This document shows, in pieces, positions 8,898-17,557 of a DNA stretch of 64,000 nt. The first letter of the stretch is position 1. Each line of letters begins with the position of its first letter. The position numbers and the translations under genes were made by a program. The notes beneath the pieces were generated by a model. The model was not told the DNA's origin. It saw nothing but the letters and a program-made list of their open reading frames with translations, and did not search any database. This DNA is from Candidatus Obscuribacterales bacterium (GTDB lineage Bacteria; Cyanobacteriota; Vampirovibrionia; Obscuribacterales; Obscuribacteraceae), in NCBI GenBank assembly GCA_019747875.1, contig JAIEQI010000080.1:37913-101912 (forward strand), read 5' to 3'.

Positions 8898-11800
8898 ATG
8901 GCGTCAACAGCTGGAGTAATGATGGCTACAAACCCTACAGACGCGACTTCCAAGAAAGATGCTGGCGACAAGCCTACAGATGTCCAGTCGGAAAAGGCAA
9001 CCGAAAGGGCTAAGACGGAAGTAGATGCCAATCGCGAAGAATTTCAGGAAAAGGAAAAGGCAGATCCCAGTCGCACTTATGAGCAAGGGCGCCCCCGCAA
9101 TCGATTTAGTGTCACAAATCCACTGCCTGAAGGCTTTTTCGAAACGCTCAAGCAGGCGCAAGCTTTGCATCGTGAAGAGCAGAAGCAGAACGGGCGACTG
9201 CTGAAAGATGCTGCCCCAGGCGAGGCGAAGAATGCAAATGGGGCTGCGACGGATGCGAGTCAACAAAAGCTTTGCATTTCCGGCAATGCCCAAGTTGATA
9301 TAAGCAGGATCAGCCGAATTCTCGAAGCGCCCAAGAGCAAAGTTGAAGGGCAACTCGATAAAGCGGATCAGAGCGCAGTACATGAAAAGCTATCCACCTT
9401 GACGGGCGAACTCAAAAGTCCTGACGGCAGAGTGGTTAAGGTTGATCAGGGCAAAATTCTCAACGCCAATGGTGAAAGCATTGGTGACATCACTGCAAAA
9501 GGACAAATCCTGAAAGATGGAAGCGCGGCCGGCGTTAATAGCGACTTCGATCGGTGGACATTCACGGGCAACGAGAATGGACAGGCTCGGCATTTCGTTT
9601 GTGATAGGAACATGAGCTCAGGAAAAATGTTCCTCGAAATGGGTCCCAACAACAAAGTAGAATGCGATGTCCGCATGGGGATGGTAATAGAGAAGGAGAG
9701 CGGTAAACAAATCGCAAATTTGTCCGCCCCGACTGAAACAACAGACGGGAAACTCACAGGTGGCAGTCTCACTTTTTTTGAAACACCACCTGGAAAAGTC
9801 GCACTTGCCGACATGAAAAACTCCAGTTTCGATTTGGAATTGCTGGGACAAACAGGGGTGGAATCGCGCCGGCTGCAAGGAGTATGCCTCGGTCCTCAGA
9901 AGCTTGCCGATGGGCGACCTGATCCTGAGAAAGGCGGTCTATTCAATATCAATGAAGGGCGCGAAGTACTATCGAAACACAAGAATGAAGTACAAGCAAA
10001 AGTAGACAATGCTGGGACAATTAGCAAGCTCACCGGCAGTGATCAAAAAGATATCTCAGATCTAGATCGCACCAAACAACGGATAGAGGCACTAGATACG
10101 GTGCTAAAAACCGGGGACCTCAAAGACCTTAACTTTGCAAGATATGGAATAGCCGAACAAAAAGAGATCAACGATCCAATCTTAGCCGCCAGGCAGAAAG
10201 CCGATTCCAAAGATGAGCGACTGGAATCTCTTCCAAATGACATGTCAAAACTGAACGGCACTGTCAAAATCGCGGTAGACAAAGGAAACGGTGAAAAAAC
10301 AGTAGAGACACACACCATCAAAGATGGAATTGTCCTCGACGAGAATCAAAAACCACTGTTCAAGATGAGCAACGAAGATGGACAAATGATGCTCTCCAAA
10401 ATCGACTCGCCATCAGATCGCCTACCAGCGCAAAAGTTGGCAGGGGCAGTCTGGAATATGAGCAACCCTGAAAGTGGTGAGAAACTTCAGTGGATTTCAC
10501 ACGGGGATAGGTTCATAAGCAAACAAGATTTGGCACAGCGCTCACAAAATTCTCTGGAATATACAAAGGTACTTAATGCCAATTCCGGCTCAGAAGATTC
10601 CGCCAATCGTGAGATGGCAACAATGCAAGCTCAGACGCAGTACCTTCAAAAACTGAATGCACTCTTCGAGAATGGAGTCACAAAAAACGAAGATTTAAAA
10701 TGGATTGCAGCCGGTCCTCGTGAAGTTCAAGAGCGAGCCACGGAGCACGGAGACCAGGTCAAATCGGCAACCGACGCGCGTTCTCAGCGCCGAATCGATA
10801 TTCCAATATTTGTTGGAGAAAACGACAAAAGTGACTCTAGCCAAAATCGTTTTCATGTCTCTGATGTAAAATCAGGTGAACTGCGCATTGGCAACGAACT
10901 CTACAAGATTGGAGCTGGTGGAAAACTAAGCCAAAACGGCAAAGATGTCGGAAACCTGACTGCTGGATATGAGGCGGAAATCAATGGGTCAAAGATTGAC
11001 CTTGCAAATACGAATCGCGTTTTGATGCAGTTTGAGTTAGAAGGTGATGCTAGAAACCATAAGATACTCAGCCTTGGTCCAGAAAGAATTTCAGAAGACC
11101 GTCGCAAAATTCAAGGCGGCCTGGTCCACCATGACCAGCTACTGCGAGAAGGTCTTGAGTGCAGACAGAAAGCTCGCGAAGGAGACCGAGAGTATTTTGC
11201 AAAGAAACCCTATCTAAACACCTGGCTCGGCTCGATGGGCGCCGATAGTTTCGACAGCTTCGATAAGGATCTCGACACATTTGCAAAGAATATAGACACG
11301 CAAGTTGGAAATCTCACAAAACAAGTCGACAAATTATTTGAAGAAGGGTTCAAAGAAGACTTTGGAAACAACGCCGTCGACTCGACCATAAAGAGTACGC
11401 AGAATCTGGTGTCCGGACTCAGCTTCACATCCCTGAGCGCAGCAGAGACAGCCCGCGACGCGACGTCCGCACAAAAACAAATCAACGACGCAATGGTTAC
11501 TGGCGTCATTACTGTCGTAACTGGCGGATTGGGATCGTGGGCAGCTGCCGGTCATGCCGCGGAGACGTTGACTGTCACAACGGCAGCAGGACGCGCATTA
11601 CTGGCCAAAACAGCTTTGACAGCCGGCACTACCGGCATGGTGGCGGGCGGAGCTATCTCTGGACTGGGTCGAATGTCCAGCGAAAGCAATGACACCGCAA
11701 ACGTCGTCTCCGGATCAATGGAAGGTCTGTCAAATGCGCTTGGCTCAGTTGGTGGCACCTGGTTGAATGCAGCAAAATCTCGACAGCTCGGCGCAGGGGC

Positions 11801-13751
11801 GGAGCTGCTTTATCGAAGCTCAGAGGCAGTGACACAAACAGTTATGAATACGCTTGCTGGTGCGATTCGTGAAAATGATCCAAATGCAATGAGTATGAAG
11901 GGCATGCTTGCCGGATCCCTGGCACAGTTAGGCACTGGATATGCCGGAGTCGGACTAGCGAAACTATCTCAGAACTTAGCCCACGCACTGAGCGACCGAA
12001 TGGGAAATAATCTCCAAAAAGCAGCAGAAGTACTCGGGCTGGGAAGTGGCGATGACGTTCTCAGAGGCATCGCACACAACTCAGACGCAATGACGGACGC
12101 TCTGAGATCAAAAGGCTTCAACCCGGACCAATTGAGCAAGCTGCAATTGGAAGTCAGCTTACTCAAAGGCGTTGACACTATTTCAGATGCTGCAAACTCC
12201 GGACTCAATGGCTATGCAAACGGAGTGTGCGGTGCAATCCCAGCGGCATTCGAGGCCCAGAAAGAAAAGATTGCTGCCAAGTATGGTATCAATGTCTCCG
12301 AGGTCAAAGGCGCACTCTACGACAGCAACATAGACTACGGCGAAGTGGCAGAATACCTTCACGAAAGTGGGGTTGATGCCTTGAAAACCGCGGTTGGAAC
12401 GGCCGCTATCGCTCGTCCCGTCAATCAAAAAGTCGAGGCTCATTATGACGTTGTTGGACGTTCCGCCGTTGAACACGCAAGTGCGCCACCAACCATAGCT
12501 GAGTTTATGCGTGCCGAACAAAGCCGACTGACAGTCGAAGCGGGCGGCTCGCTGAGGGAACGCCTGAAAGCCAATAATGCCGAGGGAGCGGACAATCGAG
12601 GCGGCTTGCTTCAACGCTTGAAACAGAGCGAAGGAACTCCTGAGAACAATTCCAAACAGCACGAACGCGGTCCCGAATTTAAGCAGATAAAGAACCCTGA
12701 CGAATCAATATCATGGGAATCCAGCATTCATAAAGGTCGAATCGAACTCGATGATGACAATAACATTTCGGATCTTATCGAATCAAACGGCAACCGACTT
12801 TCTATAGAACGGGACTCCGACGGAGAACCAATCGAAATATCATCTTATGATGGAGATTATTGGGAGAAAGGCGATGACGGAGACTGGGTAATACAACACA
12901 AACTCGGCTACAAGGAACGCATCGAAGACGTAAAGGTACATGATGATGGAAGCATTGAATATACCAGCGCAGGAAGGAACGTGCTGCGCAAATTGGACGG
13001 TAGCGTCCGCGAAGACGGAAGGTTGATAAAAGCAGATCTAAGCACCGAGCAGACAAAACTGAAGAACGTTCTTGATGGACTTCCGGAAAGCACAGATCAA
13101 AAGTTTGCCAAGGTCATGCTAGATGCAGTCGCTACTCGTCGGGAAATTATGAGATGGAGCGGAACAGAAGCAGCAGCCGCACTTCATGAAGTGACGGAAA
13201 TACTCAGTGCAAAAACCAGCAAGCTAAGCCTAGAGACCCGCAGCGAACTTGCGGTCGAAATTTTAGGCAACATCTTAGATTGCAACGCCATCACCCAAGG
13301 TGCGCATCCAACCTGTAACGCCACGGACGTGAGTATGCAGATGTTTTCACGAAAACCGTCAGAGGCTGTTCGGCTTTTGAAGGAAGCAATTCTTACTGGC
13401 GAAGTGGATGTCCTTGGCGGAAAGGTAAAACTCACAAAAAACGATCTTTCTCACGATCGAGAAAGCAGGAAAGCACACCAGCAAGAATTGTTTCAAGGAG
13501 GCAAGCCCAAAGAAGGAAGCGCTTTGCACGGAGAACGCAACCTGGCAGATAAGATTCTCCAGACAGTAATCGTGAACGCCCACTGGATATCTCAAGGTCA
13601 TGATCACAATAAAAGAATCAGGTCGAAAGAGGAAGCATCAGGTATGAGCATGACGCAACAGGACAAGCTAGACTCATGCACAATGGCAAGGAAATCTCTG
13701 ACTCGCCCGAGCTCTCAGCAAACGCCTTGCAAACTCTCTATAAGGATCTGA
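8898..13751 (+). CDS. Giant hydrophilic probable export cargo, N-terminal part (frameshifted)
   Basis: A 1617-residue protein without signal peptide, encoded directly after the C39 exporter. Residues 1-110 are charged and low-complexity. At least three modules of the form 'G-x-(I/V)-L-x-(D/N)-x-N-G-x-x-(I/V)-G' follow (for example GKILNANGESIGDI near 188, GIVLDENQKPLF near 480, GKLSQNGKDVGNL near 675), resembling DUF3659-like repeats. Residues ~860-950 are Gly/Ala-rich and hydrophobic (VTGVITVVTGGLGSWAAAGH), like pre-toxin or translocation segments of polymorphic toxins. Near the end, HPTCNATDVSM has a candidate catalytic Cys at 1473. The frame runs into unrelated sequence (SLTRPSSQQTPCKLSIRI) and stops, while the sensible continuation lies in the frame of the next ORF. 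Start: ATG 8898 has no ribosome site; ATG 8919/8922 after GGAG is an alternative. Confidence 0.75.
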   Translation: MASTAGVMMATNPTDATSKKDAGDKPTDVQSEKATERAKTEVDANREEFQEKEKADPSRTYEQGRPRNRFSVTNPLPEGFFETLKQAQALHREEQKQNGRLLKDAAPGEAKNANGAATDASQQKLCISGNAQVDISRISRILEAPKSKVEGQLDKADQSAVHEKLSTLTGELKSPDGRVVKVDQGKILNANGESIGDITAKGQILKDGSAAGVNSDFDRWTFTGNENGQARHFVCDRNMSSGKMFLEMGPNNKVECDVRMGMVIEKESGKQIANLSAPTETTDGKLTGGSLTFFETPPGKVALADMKNSSFDLELLGQTGVESRRLQGVCLGPQKLADGRPDPEKGGLFNINEGREVLSKHKNEVQAKVDNAGTISKLTGSDQKDISDLDRTKQRIEALDTVLKTGDLKDLNFARYGIAEQKEINDPILAARQKADSKDERLESLPNDMSKLNGTVKIAVDKGNGEKTVETHTIKDGIVLDENQKPLFKMSNEDGQMMLSKIDSPSDRLPAQKLAGAVWNMSNPESGEKLQWISHGDRFISKQDLAQRSQNSLEYTKVLNANSGSEDSANREMATMQAQTQYLQKLNALFENGVTKNEDLKWIAAGPREVQERATEHGDQVKSATDARSQRRIDIPIFVGENDKSDSSQNRFHVSDVKSGELRIGNELYKIGAGGKLSQNGKDVGNLTAGYEAEINGSKIDLANTNRVLMQFELEGDARNHKILSLGPERISEDRRKIQGGLVHHDQLLREGLECRQKAREGDREYFAKKPYLNTWLGSMGADSFDSFDKDLDTFAKNIDTQVGNLTKQVDKLFEEGFKEDFGNNAVDSTIKSTQNLVSGLSFTSLSAAETARDATSAQKQINDAMVTGVITVVTGGLGSWAAAGHAAETLTVTTAAGRALLAKTALTAGTTGMVAGGAISGLGRMSSESNDTANVVSGSMEGLSNALGSVGGTWLNAAKSRQLGAGAELLYRSSEAVTQTVMNTLAGAIRENDPNAMSMKGMLAGSLAQLGTGYAGVGLAKLSQNLAHALSDRMGNNLQKAAEVLGLGSGDDVLRGIAHNSDAMTDALRSKGFNPDQLSKLQLEVSLLKGVDTISDAANSGLNGYANGVCGAIPAAFEAQKEKIAAKYGINVSEVKGALYDSNIDYGEVAEYLHESGVDALKTAVGTAAIARPVNQKVEAHYDVVGRSAVEHASAPPTIAEFMRAEQSRLTVEAGGSLRERLKANNAEGADNRGGLLQRLKQSEGTPENNSKQHERGPEFKQIKNPDESISWESSIHKGRIELDDDNNISDLIESNGNRLSIERDSDGEPIEISSYDGDYWEKGDDGDWVIQHKLGYKERIEDVKVHDDGSIEYTSAGRNVLRKLDGSVREDGRLIKADLSTEQTKLKNVLDGLPESTDQKFAKVMLDAVATRREIMRWSGTEAAAALHEVTEILSAKTSKLSLETRSELAVEILGNILDCNAITQGAHPTCNATDVSMQMFSRKPSEAVRLLKEAILTGEVDVLGGKVKLTKNDLSHDRESRKAHQQELFQGGKPKEGSALHGERNLADKILQTVIVNAHWISQGHDHNKRIRSKEEASGMSMTQQDKLDSCTMARKSLTRPSSQQTPCKLSIRI

Positions 13752-15358
13752 CTTTCTCTACTGACAAAATACTGCTGGTTCACGACGAATTTGGGATGTC
13801 GGCGAGCAACGGGGCCCGCTATGACAGCGAAGAAGGTTTTCAGAAAATACTGGAACAAATGAAACCATCAATTGGAAATCCGCTCATATTTATGATGAAT
13901 TGTTCGAGTGAGCCATTCTATACCGACTCGAACGGCTTCAAGGCAGGCGGCTCCGAGGGTCTGCACGTAGTAAACATTGTTGGCGGACCAGTCGACATTA
14001 ATGGCGAACCACACGTCTACGTGTCAAATACATGGGGCAAGGATACACAACATACGCAGGATTCAGGCAAGCCCATTAAGCTGCATGATTTGTATTTGGC
14101 GGGCATGCCAATCGAAAGTCAAAAACGCATTGAAGCTTTGGCAATTGAATCTGTGAACAGTCCATTCAGGCAGATGGAATATCTCCGCGCGCTGGAGACA
14201 AGCAATAAAACAATGGAATCTATTGCAGAGCGCTTTTCCAATAGGTTTCCTGGAAAGAGCAAAGCGGAAATCATCTCCGAACTTCGGAAAGCCTCCAATG
14301 AAACACCAGGGATTTCGAAAGAAGAGCATTTGAAATTGGTCCGCGACCTTAAGAACAGCCTTTCGAATAAACCTGATGCCTGGTCCCATATCAAGCCAGA
14401 GGAGCGACAAAAGGCGATCGAACATGCACGTGCCACCATCGCCAGATTGGAAAACGACATTGCTGATTCTGCGGCAGCAAGCAAATCAAAACCTGACAGT
14501 GCAAAAAGCGTAAACGAATACATTGAATCTCGCAGGACGCCGAGAGTGGACTCTTTCCGTTCAGATGGTGATAACACAAATCCAACAAAGAAAGCTGATC
14601 CTGCCTTCGAAAAGGTGAAAGCCCATTTTGAGAAACTAGGCAAACGGGTTCAACCTGGTCCGGACGGTAAGCCACAAGTCAAAGACATCCATGAGATGAT
14701 TGTCCAGAATGAAAAGGCGATTCAAGGTTACGAGCAGTCATTTTCGATTGCTCCAGACAAGGCACTGCAAAGGCAATTAGACAAGGCTAGATCCGAAGCA
14801 TTAACGCTGAACAATATGCTATTTCAACAAGGGTTCCAGAGACAAACATTTGGCAAAGACAGCTATGTAGTAGATACAAAGGTGAAACTGGAGGGAACCC
14901 CAGAACCACTAAACGTAATCAGATCTATAAATAGGCCCCAGAACGTTGGTGGAGACCCGAACTCAAACAAAATAATGGATGCAATTAGGAGCAACCAAGA
15001 TTTGCCAGATTATCTTCCGCGCGGTGGAGAAAATGCACCTATTAGATTGAGTGATGTAGTGGACTACACCAATTCTGCACCGGACAAAAGTGGGGTCACG
15101 GCTGTAAGTACAGACATTAACTTCGTTCTCAGCAGAGCTCAAGTAGGCGACATCGTGATTCTGGCACACCTGGAGCAAGGGTCTCCGATAGTAACCAGTC
15201 AGAAGCAAGTAACAAAGGGACTTCCAGGAGAGGCACAAATACTCGTTCCAAAAATCAGAGCAGACCAATACTCACAAATCTCAGAAGTAGTTATTGATCC
15301 AAATACCGGACAAAAGAGACTACAAAGACTCTGGAATCGCCCACCATCAAGTCCATAG
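13676..15358 (+). CDS. Continuation of the giant cargo: papain-like C-terminal half and possible ADP-ribosyltransferase end
   Basis: 560 residues that read as the C-terminal part of the preceding protein. The frame is open from 13613, overlapping the upstream ORF, and the residues before the ATG (YEHDATGQARL) already look protein-like. Two elements complete a papain/transglutaminase-like triad with Cys1473 of the upstream ORF: His97 in EGLHVVNIVGG and Asn118 in VYVSNTWG, recalling papain's NSWG. A helical, charged linker spans about residues 150-400. The final 110 residues contain SGVTAVSTDINFVLSRA and GLPGEAQILVPKI, a layout like the STS and ExE regions of ADP-ribosyltransferase toxins; this is suggestive only. 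No immunity gene follows; the next gene is on the opposite strand. Confidence 0.65.
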   Translation: MHNGKEISDSPELSANALQTLYKDLTFSTDKILLVHDEFGMSASNGARYDSEEGFQKILEQMKPSIGNPLIFMMNCSSEPFYTDSNGFKAGGSEGLHVVNIVGGPVDINGEPHVYVSNTWGKDTQHTQDSGKPIKLHDLYLAGMPIESQKRIEALAIESVNSPFRQMEYLRALETSNKTMESIAERFSNRFPGKSKAEIISELRKASNETPGISKEEHLKLVRDLKNSLSNKPDAWSHIKPEERQKAIEHARATIARLENDIADSAAASKSKPDSAKSVNEYIESRRTPRVDSFRSDGDNTNPTKKADPAFEKVKAHFEKLGKRVQPGPDGKPQVKDIHEMIVQNEKAIQGYEQSFSIAPDKALQRQLDKARSEALTLNNMLFQQGFQRQTFGKDSYVVDTKVKLEGTPEPLNVIRSINRPQNVGGDPNSNKIMDAIRSNQDLPDYLPRGGENAPIRLSDVVDYTNSAPDKSGVTAVSTDINFVLSRAQVGDIVILAHLEQGSPIVTSQKQVTKGLPGEAQILVPKIRADQYSQISEVVIDPNTGQKRLQRLWNRPPSSP

Positions 15359-15361
15359 TTC

Positions 15362-15640
15362 GTATGGAGCGCGATCTAAGTATGGAGCGCGAAGCGCGTT
15401 GCAGCTGCGTATGGAGCGCGAAGCCCGTTGCAGCTAAGTATGGAGCGCGGACGTCCCGTCCGCCCATAAGCGCGAAGCGCGTTGCAGCTGCGTATTCGTA
15501 GTTTCGCAAGAGGTACAGTCTCCCTAAAGCTGTGGCGTAGATAGTAGAACTTGCATATGGGCGGGCAGGAGGCCCGCGCTCCATACGCTCGAAGCGGACT
15601 AGACGTTCGCGCTCCATACGCTCGAAGCCGACAGCGAGAT
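15362..15640. repeat. Cluster of 'TATGGAGCGCG' palindromic intergenic repeats
   Basis: The gap between the two convergent genes is filled with copies of TATGGAGCGCG followed by AAGCSCGTTGCAGCT or by the palindrome GCGGACGTCCCGTCCGC. Forward copies start at 15363, 15380, 15409 and 15438; inverted copies (CGCGCTCCATACGCTCGAAG) lie at 15575-15600 and 15608-15628. The same family recurs at 26204-26240, 39980-40085 and 63768-63830. There is no ORF of note. Being between two 3' ends, the hairpins may also end transcription from both sides. Confidence 0.8.
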
Positions 15641-15641
15641 A

Positions 15642-17381
15642 CTAGTTCCAGCGGGCGTCGGTTAGTTTCTTGAGTGGTTCGCAAATGATGTTCAGCACTG
15701 AACGATAGCGCGTGATGATTTCTGCGGTTACGGTCATACCTGGTGCAAATGGAATTTCTTTGCCATGTACCTTCATGGCTTGCTGCTCAGGAGCAACCAG
15801 AACGCGGTAATAGCCGCCAAGTTTGGTGATATCGCGCGGAAAGTTTTCCACTTCGATAACATCGCCATGCAAAACTCCAAAATCTTGAAACGGAAAGGAC
15901 GAGAATTTCAATTTCACTTTCTGTCCAGCTTTAACAAAGCCCCTATCCTTATTCGGAAGCTGTGCCTCAACAACTAGATCGTTGATCAGAGGAACCACGG
16001 ACATCATAATTTCTTTCGAACTGACGACCTGGCCCTTACCGCGTAGCTTGATCGCCGTTACGGTTCCTTCGATTGGGCTGGTAATCTCGGCGCGCTCCAA
16101 ACTATTTTGCGCAGATGTAAGTTCGGCCTCTGTCTGCCGGATTTTCGCCTCTTGATGCATCTTCTCATCTGTTTCCTGAGAGAGCGCAGCTCTAGCTTTT
16201 GCGAGGGATGCAAGATACACAGATTCAGCTTCAGACATGTTTCGATGGCGCACACGCTGCTGCAATGCTACGTCTGAGAGATCGCTCGACGCACGGCTCA
16301 CGCTAGACTCCAATTGCGCCACATCAGCATGGGCTTTATTCTCAAACTCTGCCTGAGCAGACTTTGCTGATTCAAGAGAATGCTCCATCTTCTCTACTTC
16401 ATTATCATGATCCACAAGGGCCATCTCTGCTTGTTCAACTGATTTCAAGGCATCAAGATACTGCAAGCGTGACAATCCACCGGCTTCCAAAGCAGTCTTC
16501 ATTTCGCTAGCCTGCGTTCTCGTCTGGCCCAAAATCAACTCGAGATTGAAGCGCTTCCCTTTAAGCGATTTCAATTGCTGCTGCAGAGAACTTGTCTCAA
16601 TTGCAAGTGCATTCTTTCGCTCAAGAAACTCCTTCTTCCTCTTCTCAAGCGTGGTTCGAGCAGCAGCTTTCTCCGCGCCGGCATTTTGCAAACGAGTATT
16701 GATCAAACTCATTTCCGATTGACCGCCAGCTGTCCCAATGGGAGCAGTCCTGGCAATAACGGTTCCCCCACCTTTGTTGCCAAAGTCGCTTTGTCCAGAC
16801 TCGGTTCCCAGAGAATCGCCGATCTTCCCAAAAGTATCTTTTTGGGCCTCAATCCACTGGCTATGATTCTTATAAACGTCGCTTATAATCTGGCTTACAT
16901 TTGCCACATCAACCTGGATGTTGGGCATATGACCTGGATCGTGGATGATTTGCTGAAGGGCTTCAATCGCTAACTCATGCTCTTTCAGGTGCGACTTTGC
17001 AATTTCTAGTTCCTTAGTTGATTTATCGACTGCGGCGATGTATGGAACGCGATCAAGGAGAACGAGCTTGTCACCAGCATTAACATGCTGTCCTTCTTTA
17101 ACAAGAATTTTCTCAATGATGCCGTCAGATGAAGGCTCAATCAATTTCACATGCCCTCGCGGAACTACCTGACCTGGAGCCACTGATACTTCAGGAACAA
17201 CTGTGACGGCTGACCATATCAAAATTACGATTACGGCAATACCGACCGCATAGAGCAATGCCGCAGCTAATTTGATCGGCGTATCATGACGATCGATCAT
17301 GTGATTGGCTATAGCTGATTGCGCCGCGAAATTGTCTTCTTTTAGGAAATCGGCGGGGGATCGTTGTTGGAGGTCGGCCAT
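15642..17381 (-). CDS. HlyD-family membrane fusion (periplasmic adaptor) protein
   Basis: 579 residues. A cytoplasmic N-terminus of about 40 residues leads into one membrane helix (LLYAVGIAVIVILIWSAV). Then comes a first biotinyl/lipoyl half-motif (GIIEKILVKEGQHVNAGDKLVLLD), long coiled coils (~110-420), a second half-motif (AEITSPIEGTVTAIKL) and a beta-barrel region with FAPGMTVTAEI near the end. It should link the inner-membrane ABC exporter to an outer-membrane TolC-like channel, which is not in the window. The ATG at 17381 (MADLQQRSP) is preferred; a longer TTG start at 17546 would begin inside a palindromic repeat and add 55 unlikely residues. It is convergent with the cargo gene, so it needs its own promoter. 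Confidence 0.88.
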   Translation of the reverse strand: MADLQQRSPADFLKEDNFAAQSAIANHMIDRHDTPIKLAAALLYAVGIAVIVILIWSAVTVVPEVSVAPGQVVPRGHVKLIEPSSDGIIEKILVKEGQHVNAGDKLVLLDRVPYIAAVDKSTKELEIAKSHLKEHELAIEALQQIIHDPGHMPNIQVDVANVSQIISDVYKNHSQWIEAQKDTFGKIGDSLGTESGQSDFGNKGGGTVIARTAPIGTAGGQSEMSLINTRLQNAGAEKAAARTTLEKRKKEFLERKNALAIETSSLQQQLKSLKGKRFNLELILGQTRTQASEMKTALEAGGLSRLQYLDALKSVEQAEMALVDHDNEVEKMEHSLESAKSAQAEFENKAHADVAQLESSVSRASSDLSDVALQQRVRHRNMSEAESVYLASLAKARAALSQETDEKMHQEAKIRQTEAELTSAQNSLERAEITSPIEGTVTAIKLRGKGQVVSSKEIMMSVVPLINDLVVEAQLPNKDRGFVKAGQKVKLKFSSFPFQDFGVLHGDVIEVENFPRDITKLGGYYRVLVAPEQQAMKVHGKEIPFAPGMTVTAEIITRYRSVLNIICEPLKKLTDARWN

Positions 17382-17505
17382 CTGATAAAACGCCAGGAAA
17401 GTCGGTTCACAGTACTTTGTACCCGAACTCAGTGTGCAAGCATCAAGTTTATATATCAGCTGCAGTGTTGCTTTGGTTATCCAAACAAAGTAGGCATAGG
17501 TAAAA

Positions 17506-17547
17506 GCCGGCACGTTGGATGCCGGCGCTCCCGGAATCGAACCCAAG
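17506..17547. repeat. GC-rich hairpin repeat with a tRNA T-loop-like end
   Basis: GCCGGC...GCCGGC hairpin followed by GCTCCCGGAATCGAACCCAAG, whose complement (GGGTTCGATTCC) imitates a tRNA T-arm. A near-identical copy lies at 39907-39944, and part of it in inverted orientation at 41943-41965. No complete tRNA can be folded around any copy. Confidence 0.6.
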
Positions 17548-17557
17548 TCTCTCGGAC

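Noticed and set aside
13590..13670. Programmed -1 ribosomal frameshift in the cargo gene
   Set aside because: No X-XXY-YYZ slippery heptamer or obvious downstream stem is visible between the possible shift limits; an indel is simpler.
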